Part shown: in pieces, positions 58,477 to 64,000 of the stretch | Layout of the letters: each line of letters opens with the position of its first letter | How positions within the stretch are numbered: position 1 is the stretch's first letter | Assembly: GCF_030816295.1 (NCBI RefSeq) | Contig: NZ_JAUSXV010000001.1 | Location: forward strand, 3,596,001-3,660,000 | Reading direction: 5' to 3' | Source: Microbacterium natoriense | Lineage (GTDB): Bacteria > Actinomycetota > Actinomycetes > Actinomycetales > Microbacteriaceae | DNA: 64,000 nt | Notes under the pieces: generated by a model | Database searches by the model: none | What the model was told of the DNA's origin: nothing | The model's input: the letters and a program-made list of their open reading frames with translations, nothing else | Translations under genes and position numbers: made by a program

Positions 58477-59099
58477 GACTCCTCCTCGTCGTGCGGGCGT
58501 CGTCGACGCGCGAGGAGGAGCAGGCAGCCGAACAGCAGCAGCACGCTGCCTCCGCCGAGCACCCAGAAGACGACCGGCGGCATCCCTGTCGTCGCGAGCC
58601 CCCCGTCCTCGCCGATGACCACCGACTCGCCTGCCCCCGTGGCGTGGACGAGCACATCTGTGCGCCCGCCTTCATCGCCCGCGGCGAGCGCGATCGAGAG
58701 CCGGACATGCGCAGTCTCCGTGTCCGCCATCCGGGTGAGGACGACCTCGGCGCCGTCGCGCGGCAGACTCCAGTCGGATCTCAGCACGGTCTCACCGCCG
58801 GGGCATCCGCTCGCCGCCCAGGGCTGCATGCACAACGTCGCGTCGACGACGAGCTCCGCATCTCCTGTCGCGCTCACGCCGATCGTGACGGTGCCGGGAT
58901 CGGGAGCATCCGCGCTGACGGCGACGTCCCACTGCACGGGCTCGCCCGGAAGCAGCGAGCCCGCGGCATCCCAGTCGGCCACCGACACGAGTCGCAGAAT
59001 CTGTCCTTGGACGACCTGCGTCGTGGACGCGGCCCATGCCGGCTGCGCCGACAACGCACCGAACGCGACCAGCCCGACCAGCAGGAGCGCGCGTTTCAT
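58473..59099 (-). CDS. Secreted protein with an LATTG sorting-type C-terminus
   Basis: A 208-residue protein. The signal peptide is KRALLLVGLVAFGALSAQPAWA. The middle is a beta-rich domain with two cysteines (LCMQPWAASGC). The C-terminus is LATTG (168-172), a hydrophobic segment (VVFWVLGGGSVLLLFGCLLLL), and RRRRP plus an acidic tail: the class-E sortase layout (LAXTG). A sortase is not in this window. The ATG at 59099 overlaps the signal-peptidase stop. Confidence 0.75.
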   Translation of the reverse strand: MKRALLLVGLVAFGALSAQPAWAASTTQVVQGQILRLVSVADWDAAGSLLPGEPVQWDVAVSADAPDPGTVTIGVSATGDAELVVDATLCMQPWAASGCPGGETVLRSDWSLPRDGAEVVLTRMADTETAHVRLSIALAAGDEGGRTDVLVHATGAGESVVIGEDGGLATTGMPPVVFWVLGGGSVLLLFGCLLLLARRRRPHDEEES

Positions 59100-59662
59100 G
59101 GCGCCCCCTTCTCTCGGGGCCAGAACGCCCACACCACCAGTACCGCCGCGGCGATCGTGATGCCGCCCAGCACGAACGGGTTGCCCATGCCGACGATGAC
59201 CGTGGCGATACCCGCGACCGAGAACAGCACGATCCGACCGGATGTCACGGTGTACGGCGCGGGATCCTCGACCGCGTTCGCGTCGCCCTTCATCGTGATG
59301 ACCCGCTCGCCCGGGATCGAGCCGTCGCCGATCGAGGTCACACGGTGCGTGACAGGCAGGTCACCGGCGCGGTCGACGGTGATGACATCGCCGATCTCGA
59401 TCTCGGAAGCCGGAATCCGCTGCACGACGGCCACGGACCCGGCGGGTATCGTCGGGGACATCGAGCCGGTTTTGAACATGATCAGAGTGATCCCCGCGGT
59501 GTAGGCGAGGATCACGAGCACGATGCAGATCACGCCCCCGATAGCCGCGATCCACAGCAGCACGTCGGCGAGAAGCTTCGCGAGCCCGCGACGACGAGGA
59601 GCGGATGCCGTCGGCGCCTCCTCGGCGCGCAGTTCCCTCCTCGTCATCCCGGTCGTCGTCAT
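59096..59662 (-). CDS. SipW/ER-type signal peptidase I
   Basis: A 188-residue signal peptidase. A membrane segment (about 31-62) is followed by KTGSMSPTIPAGS with the catalytic Ser67, and the base is His106 in LPVTHRV rather than the lysine of normal bacterial LepB, the mark of SipW/archaeal-ER-type enzymes. A C-terminal membrane anchor is at about 145-185. SipW processes TasA-type and related fibre or biofilm proteins in Bacillus; here the likely clients are the three secreted proteins of this cluster. Confidence 0.88.
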   Translation of the reverse strand: MTTTGMTRRELRAEEAPTASAPRRRGLAKLLADVLLWIAAIGGVICIVLVILAYTAGITLIMFKTGSMSPTIPAGSVAVVQRIPASEIEIGDVITVDRAGDLPVTHRVTSIGDGSIPGERVITMKGDANAVEDPAPYTVTSGRIVLFSVAGIATVIVGMGNPFVLGGITIAAAVLVVWAFWPREKGAP

Positions 59663-59678
59663 CGCCTCTGCTCCCGCG

Positions 59679-60308
59679 CTACGAGGAGGTCGCCACGAAC
59701 GACCATTTCGCGGTCAGGCTCGTGCCCTGCGCAGCGGTGTTCGCCCCCGTGGGCAGCGTCACCGCGAAGCAGTAGTTGAGCGCCGTGCCGCCGTTGGCAG
59801 CGAGAGCGCGAGGCGCAGACGACCCTACGGTCAAAGCGGCGTTCGCCGGCAGGCCGGTGGCATCGCCGCCCGTGAACGTCGTGCTGTCACAGGTCGTCGT
59901 GCTGGCCACGGTGCGCACGCCGTACGTGAGGTACTGTCCCAAACCGGCGTTGTTCAGAGGGTCGGCGACGAGCTGCAGCGTGCCAGTGGTGGACGAGGCG
60001 ATCGTCTTCACACTGAACAGCACGTACACGGTGTCTCCGGGCGTCATCGCCGCAGCGGTCGCGGGCAGCTGGAACGCGAGCGATGCGGGCGCGGCCGCCG
60101 TGTTGTGCTCGGCGAACGCACCGCCGTTGACCGACCCGACGATGCCGAAGCGGCTTGCGGTGAACGTGCCCGATCCGAACTCCGAGTCGTTCCATGCAGC
60201 GAGGGTCGCCGCCGCCCCCACGCCGAGGACGAGCCCGCCGGCGAGAAGGGCCCGTATCCGCCGGGAGCGCAGCCGCTTCGCGTCTCTCGACTGTCTGCGG
60301 GTGTGCAT
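59679..60308 (-). CDS. Small secreted protein with SipW-type signal (second substrate-like)
   Basis: A 209-residue protein. The Arg-rich N-terminus (QSRDAKRLRSRRIRAL) and LLAGGLVLGVGAAATLAAW lead into NDSEFGSGTFTASRFGIVGS. The remaining domain is Ser/Thr/Ala-rich with a cysteine pair. It resembles its neighbour at 60316-60912 (GSxxGxAxAEHxTA). The start ATG is at 60308; a longer upstream frame is not like the family. Confidence 0.82.
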   Translation of the reverse strand: MHTRRQSRDAKRLRSRRIRALLAGGLVLGVGAAATLAAWNDSEFGSGTFTASRFGIVGSVNGGAFAEHNTAAAPASLAFQLPATAAAMTPGDTVYVLFSVKTIASSTTGTLQLVADPLNNAGLGQYLTYGVRTVASTTTCDSTTFTGGDATGLPANAALTVGSSAPRALAANGGTALNYCFAVTLPTGANTAAQGTSLTAKWSFVATSS

Positions 60309-60315
60309 CTCAGCC

Positions 60316-60912
60316 TCAGTTCGACGTCGCCGCGAACTCCCAGACGCCGGTCGCCGTGCCGCCCTCTGTGAGACCTGCGCCGGCTGTGGCGATGATGCAG
60401 ATCTTCTGCGCGACGCCGGGGTCGGGATCGACAGGTGCCGCAAGGGTGAACGTGGATCCGGCGGTCGACGCGCTGAGGCTCGTCCCCGAGAGCAGCAGCG
60501 TACCGCCGGTGGCCGAACTGTCGCAGGCCGCGGCCGCGCCGATCGCGTAGATCGCGTACGAGATGTTCGCAGCATTGGCACCTGTGCCGGACTCGAGCGA
60601 CGTCGTGACGACGGCACCGGTGGTCGTCGCCGCGTCGAGACGCACCCAGAACGGCGCGTACACGACGTCGGTGGGCGAGAGGTTGTCGAAGTCGGTGGAG
60701 AAGGTCACATCTGCGGCCGTGCCTGCCGTGTCATGTTCCGCGTACGCGGCGCCGTCGATCGACCCTTCGAGGTTGAACGATCCCGCCGTGAACGTGCCGT
60801 TCGCGAACTCCGAGTCGTTCCACACCGCGAGTGTGACCGCCGTACCGATGCCGAGCACGAGCCCGCCCGCGAGAACCGCGAGGACCTTGCGCTGAGTTGC
60901 CGTTGTACCCAT
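60316..60912 (-). CDS. Small secreted protein with SipW-type signal (first substrate-like)
   Basis: A 198-residue protein. The signal KVLAVLAGGLVLGIGTAVTLAVW is followed by NDSEFANGTFTAGSFNLEGSIDG, a close match to actinobacterial alternate signal-mediated exported proteins (RER_14450-type). The mature domain is rich in Ala/Thr/Ser with two cysteines. First gene of the SipW cluster, seven bases before the next start on the same strand. Role unknown; TasA-like fibre formation is a reasonable inference. Confidence 0.85.
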   Translation of the reverse strand: MGTTATQRKVLAVLAGGLVLGIGTAVTLAVWNDSEFANGTFTAGSFNLEGSIDGAAYAEHDTAGTAADVTFSTDFDNLSPTDVVYAPFWVRLDAATTTGAVVTTSLESGTGANAANISYAIYAIGAAAACDSSATGGTLLLSGTSLSASTAGSTFTLAAPVDPDPGVAQKICIIATAGAGLTEGGTATGVWEFAATSN

Positions 60913-61093
60913 GTGATTTCCCCCTCAGGAAGTCCGATGATCGAGGCGGAATGCATCTGGGAACGGCCACCCCCTCACGTGACCGGCACCCGCTCTCGTT
61001 CCACATCATCACCCACTCGACGTCCACCCACAAGGCCTTGCGCATCACGATTGCATACCCGATATCCCGATATAACTATGACGCGCCTCCCCG

Positions 61094-61978
61094 TCATCGG
61101 CGTCGGTCCTGCCGCAGCACCCGCCGCGCCTCGGCGGCGATCTCGGCCGCGACGACGTCGAGCAGGGCCGACCGCAGGTTCCACTGCTGCCAGTACAGCG
61201 CGACCTCGAGCGTCGGCCCCCCGAGCGGCACGAGCTCTGCGGAATCCTGCAGCACGGGCACCATCCCCCACCCGAGTCCCAGCTGCACCGCGAGGGCGTA
61301 GTCGTGCGAGGCGGGCACGTAGTGCCGCGGAACACCCTGATGCGTCACCCCCATGGACTCGAGCCATTCGTGCTGCAGGGCATCGCGGCGATCGAAGTCG
61401 ACGAATGGCGCGCGGTGCAGGGCCTCGACGGTGACACCGTCGCGGAACCAGCGATCGACGTAACCCTGCTCCGCCATCGCCCGATACTCGAGCACGCCGA
61501 GCGGCGACACCGAGCATCCGGCGACAGGCGTGCCCTCGCTCGTGACCGCCGCCATGACGGCGCCCGATTCCAGCAACCGTGCGGTGAAGTTCTGATCGTC
61601 GCGGTGCAGGTCGACGTCGATCGCGTGAGAGGCCGACAGTCGGGCGAGCGGCGCGAGGAACCACGTCGCCATCGAGTCGGCGTTGACCGCGAGCGGGATG
61701 CTTGTGCGGGCCCCGTCCGCTTCGAGCCCCAGGCCCGCGAGGGCATCGTGCTCGAGCAGGGCCATCTGCCTGGCGAACCGCACGACGGCCTCTCCCGACT
61801 CCGTCAGCTGCGCGGGCTTGGAACGCACGACGAGCACCCGGCCGAGCTGCTCCTCGAGCGCCTTGAGCCGCTGGCTCACCGCGGACGGAGTGATGGCGAG
61901 CCGCCTGGACGCCGCATCCAGGGTGCCCTCGTCGGCCACTGCGGCGATGGTCGCGGCGAGTTCTGGATCGATCTTCAC
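61094..61978 (-). CDS. lysG: LysR-family regulator, LysG/ArgP type
   Basis: A 294-residue LysR regulator. The helix-turn-helix is TLDAASRRLAITPSAVSQRLKALE, followed by the effector-binding domain from about residue 90. Divergent from a lysE exporter gene, the arrangement by which LysG turns on lysE in response to intracellular lysine, arginine or histidine in Corynebacterium. No second helper gene is present. Confidence 0.88.
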   Translation of the reverse strand: MKIDPELAATIAAVADEGTLDAASRRLAITPSAVSQRLKALEEQLGRVLVVRSKPAQLTESGEAVVRFARQMALLEHDALAGLGLEADGARTSIPLAVNADSMATWFLAPLARLSASHAIDVDLHRDDQNFTARLLESGAVMAAVTSEGTPVAGCSVSPLGVLEYRAMAEQGYVDRWFRDGVTVEALHRAPFVDFDRRDALQHEWLESMGVTHQGVPRHYVPASHDYALAVQLGLGWGMVPVLQDSAELVPLGGPTLEVALYWQQWNLRSALLDVVAAEIAAEARRVLRQDRRR

Positions 61979-62049
61979 ATAAGCAATGCTAATGCTGCTG
62001 AAGAAATCATCGCTGGTGCTGTTGACTGATCCTTCCTACCGTGGGAGAC
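61979..62049. promoter_or_regulatory. LysG-LysE divergent promoter
   Basis: This 71-base region is AT-richer than its surroundings (GCAATGCTAATGCTGCTGAA and TGGTGCTGTTGACTG). It should hold the LysG binding site, but I could not identify a clear palindrome or -10/-35 pair. Confidence 0.35.
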
Positions 62050-62703
62050 ATGCTCACCGCTCTCGCCGGTCTCGGACTCGGCCTCTCCCTCATCGTCGCG
62101 ATCGGCGCGCAGAACGTGTTCGTGCTGCGCCAGGGCATCCGCCGAGAGCATGTGCTGGCGGTCGTGACGATCTGCGCCCTGTCTGACGCGGTGCTCATCA
62201 TCGCCGGCGTCGCCGGTCTCGGCTTCCTCATCTCGGCCGCACCTTGGCTCGTCGTCGTGGCCCGCTGGGCGGGCGCTCTGTTCCTGCTCTCCTACGGCGT
62301 CCTCGCCGCTCGCAGAGCGTGGCGAGGCGGAGAGGAGCTCGAGGTGGATGACACGGGCGCCGCGGCATCCGCTCCCGCGGCATCGGCCGCCACCCTCACC
62401 CGCACCCGTCTCGCGCCGGTGATCCTGACGACCCTCGCCCTGACCTGGCTGAATCCGCACGTGTACCTCGACACGGTGCTGATGCTCGGATCCATCGCCG
62501 CGACGCACGGCTCCGAGAGGTGGCTCTTCGCCGCAGGGGCGGTCGTCGCCAGCATCCTCTGGTTCAGCGCCCTCGGGTTCGGCGCCCGCTACCTCGGCCG
62601 CTGGCTGCGCACCGAGCGCTCGTGGCGCATCCTCGACGCGGTCATCGCCGTCGTCATGATCTCCCTCGCTGTGACGCTCGTCGTCCCGGTGCTCGGCGCC
62701 TGA
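62050..62703 (+). CDS. lysE: LysE-type amino acid exporter
   Basis: A 217-residue membrane exporter with about six segments. LGLGLSLIVAIGAQNVFVLRQGI is the conserved N-terminal motif, and ALTWLNPHVYLDTVLMLGS is typical of LysE. It expels basic amino acids. I chose the ATG at 62050 (MLTALAGLGLGLSL), matching the family, although a GTG at 62041 (MGDMLTA) is possible; GGAG lies only two bases before the ATG, so initiation may be leaderless or use the GTG. Divergent from lysG. Confidence 0.88.
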   Translation: MLTALAGLGLGLSLIVAIGAQNVFVLRQGIRREHVLAVVTICALSDAVLIIAGVAGLGFLISAAPWLVVVARWAGALFLLSYGVLAARRAWRGGEELEVDDTGAAASAPAASAATLTRTRLAPVILTTLALTWLNPHVYLDTVLMLGSIAATHGSERWLFAAGAVVASILWFSALGFGARYLGRWLRTERSWRILDAVIAVVMISLAVTLVVPVLGA

Positions 62704-62728
62704 ACCCCGACCGCCGAAGGCACTCCGA

Positions 62729-63283
62729 TCACCGGAACAAGCGGACGATCTCGTCCATCCGCGCCTCTTCCAGGGCGGGATCGAGACGCTCATGCCGTTC
62801 GAGTTCGCTGACGCCGTGAAGCATCGACCACAGCAGTTCCGCACGCACTGTCGCGTCTGCCCCGCCACCGGCACTGCGTCGCATCACCTCGAAGCCGTCC
62901 CGCAGCACCTGTGGCGTCTGCTCCGCGGCGAACACGATGCTCGTGAGCGCCGTCGACATCGCCTGGTAGACCGCGGCGTTGCATCGCGCGAACCGAAGGT
63001 AGGCGTCGACCACGCGCGGCAGAGCGTCGTCGGATGACGCGGATGACGCCTCCTCGAGATCATCCAGCAATCGCGAGAAGCCGTCGAGCACGACCCGTTC
63101 CACCATCTCCTCGCGCCCGCGAGGAAAGTGCTTGTAGAGCACCGGCTGGCTGAATCCGATCACGTCGGCCAGTCGGCGTACGGTCACCGCAGTCCAGCCC
63201 TCGTCCTCGGCGATGCGGCGCACCGCCGCGACGATGCGCTCTTCACGTTCGGCGAAATCGGAGGCTTGCGTCCTTCGGCTCAT
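62729..63283 (-). CDS. TetR-family transcriptional regulator
   Basis: A 184-residue repressor. The helix-turn-helix region is WTAVTVRRLADVIGFSQPVLYKHFPRG, followed by an all-helical ligand domain. The start is immediately followed upstream by two palindromic sites in the short divergent promoter with the DUF1772 gene, so it probably represses both. Confidence 0.87.
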   Translation of the reverse strand: MSRRTQASDFAEREERIVAAVRRIAEDEGWTAVTVRRLADVIGFSQPVLYKHFPRGREEMVERVVLDGFSRLLDDLEEASSASSDDALPRVVDAYLRFARCNAAVYQAMSTALTSIVFAAEQTPQVLRDGFEVMRRSAGGGADATVRAELLWSMLHGVSELERHERLDPALEEARMDEIVRLFR

Positions 63284-63291
63284 GCAGCTAG

Positions 63292-63321
63292 GTTAGCAGC
63301 GCTAACCATTAGCACTGCTAA
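63292..63321. promoter_or_regulatory. Two TetR-type operators
   Basis: GTTAGC-AGC-GCTAAC (63292-63306) and TTAGC-ACT-GCTAA (63309-63321). Both are perfect inverted repeats and their centres are about 16 bp apart, in the 57-base divergent promoter. Confidence 0.75.
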
Positions 63322-63340
63322 CTATAGAACGGGACTCATC

Positions 63341-63811
63341 ATGGACATCGTCTTCACCATCGCAGCCATCCTCGGCATCCTGAGCGTAGCTGTGATCTTC
63401 GGCACGGATGTGCTCGCCGCCGCCGTCCTGCGCAGCGCGTACGCCGACGTCGACGACCGCACGCTCGTGCAGTCGGCAGGGCGCGGTCACTACTACGGTG
63501 ACCGCCGCCTGCCTGCAGCGGGGATCACGGGCGTCGTGATGTCGGTCGCGGCCTGCGTTCTGGCGTTCGCGGGAGGCTCGCCGACGGCGGGCGTCCTCGC
63601 CGCCCTCGCCGTCGCCCTGCTGCTGGTCTGGCTCGTGCTCTTCGCCCGCATAGCGAAGCCGATCAACAAGACTCTGACGGACGCCGCCCTGGCGGACGTC
63701 GTTCCGGCGAACGCACGAGTGCTGCAGAGACGATGGGAGTCGATCATCGACGTCCGGGCGGTGCTGCAGGGTCTCGCTCTTCTCGCGATGTGCGTGTCGC
63801 TCGTGGTCTGA
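63341..63811 (+). CDS. DUF1772-family membrane protein
   Basis: A 156-residue protein with four membrane segments and the central YYGDRRLPAAGITGVV and RWESIIDVRAVLQGLAL blocks of the DUF1772 family (an anthrone oxygenase-like fold). The ATG at 63341 lies 20 bases beyond the second TetR operator; the longer frame upstream reads through the operator and TetR gene and is not likely. Role unknown; probably a stress- or solvent-inducible gene. Confidence 0.8.
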   Translation: MDIVFTIAAILGILSVAVIFGTDVLAAAVLRSAYADVDDRTLVQSAGRGHYYGDRRLPAAGITGVVMSVAACVLAFAGGSPTAGVLAALAVALLLVWLVLFARIAKPINKTLTDAALADVVPANARVLQRRWESIIDVRAVLQGLALLAMCVSLVV

Positions 63812-63823
63812 TGAGAGCGGGGC

Positions 63824-64000
63824 TCAGGACCCGTCGAGAGGGCGCAGTATCCGTTTCAGGAACCGTTGCGTCCTCTCTTCGCGCGGAGCCTCGAAGATCC
63901 GGTCCGGAGCCCCTTCCTCGACTACGACCCCGCCATCCATGAAGAGCACGTGATCTGCGGCCTCGCGCGCGAAGTTCAGTTCGTGCGTCACGACGACCAT
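63824..64000 (-). CDS. ABC transporter ATP-binding protein, C-terminal end (gene continues past the right edge)
   Basis: The last 58 residues of an amino-acid-type ABC ATPase read VVVTHELNFAREAADH, then VLFMDGGVVVEEGAPDRIF, and end KRILRPLDGS. The H-loop VTHEL and the MDGGVVVEEG stretch are typical of GlnQ-like proteins. The upstream part, Walker A and signature, is outside the window. Confidence 0.85.
   Translation of the reverse strand: MVVVTHELNFAREAADHVLFMDGGVVVEEGAPDRIFEAPREERTQRFLKRILRPLDGS

Overview
The window looks like chromosomal DNA from a high-GC actinobacterium of the family Microbacteriaceae, most likely Microbacterium or a close relative. The support is the very high GC content, the frequent GTG starts and ATGA/GTGA stop-start overlaps, the actinobacterial-type SRP RNA, the dnaX-recR and lysC-asd neighbourhoods, Mqo, and carbohydrate ABC importers without their own ATPases. 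Most of it is ordinary housekeeping and sugar-uptake DNA; I see no prophage, insertion sequence or CRISPR array.

Layout. 1-8.4 kb: 3' end of an acetyl-CoA synthetase gene, a RidA/DUF4177-type pair, a class A penicillin-binding protein with PASTA domains, a metallophosphoesterase, tRNA-Pro, VanZ, HAD and DUF1295 proteins. 8.4-19.5 kb, all on the minus strand: a FadR-type regulator with an FMN-dependent hydroxy-acid dehydrogenase, thymidine kinase with malate:quinone oxidoreductase, aspartate-semialdehyde dehydrogenase, aspartate kinase with an internal beta-subunit start, a DMT exporter, recR and dnaX. 19.6-28.1 kb, minus strand: a GH65 phosphorylase with a beta-phosphoglucomutase-like HAD, ackA-pta, a lysozyme-like protein with a rhomboid protease, and the SRP RNA. 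28.2-35.7 kb, plus strand: a large SF2 helicase with predicted membrane segments, then MoxR-DUF58-transglutaminase. 35.7-38.1 kb: TrhO, a DeoR regulator divergent from a DUF4406 protein, and tRNA-Ser followed by three tandem terminators.

38.1-54.7 kb carries two sugar-uptake clusters. One pairs a GH38 alpha-mannosidase with two permeases, a binding protein and a ROK regulator. The other has a binding protein and two permeases (one frameshifted) and is divergent from a LacI regulator with three palindromic operators. Between them lie GNAT, PAP2, MFS and cystathionine gamma-synthase genes. Neither importer has an ATPase gene here, so both probably use a shared MsiK-type ATPase encoded elsewhere.

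54.7-64 kb: rplJ-rplL with an L10-type leader, an HTH-nuclease-like protein, a solitary YqaJ-type nuclease, a five-gene SipW-type secretion cluster (60912 down to 57970), a divergent LysG-LysE pair, a divergent TetR-DUF1772 pair, and the 3' end of an amino-acid ABC ATPase gene.

The best candidate for an under-described system is the SipW cluster: three small secreted proteins sharing a WxDSEF signal motif, an ER/SipW-type signal peptidase with a Ser-His pair, and a membrane protein ending in an LATTG sorting-type tail. Other points of interest are a dispersed GAGCGAGCG-type repeat that is also found inside the dnaX coding region, a tRNA-Ser tail duplicated together with its terminator, and two single-base frameshifts in sugar-metabolism genes.
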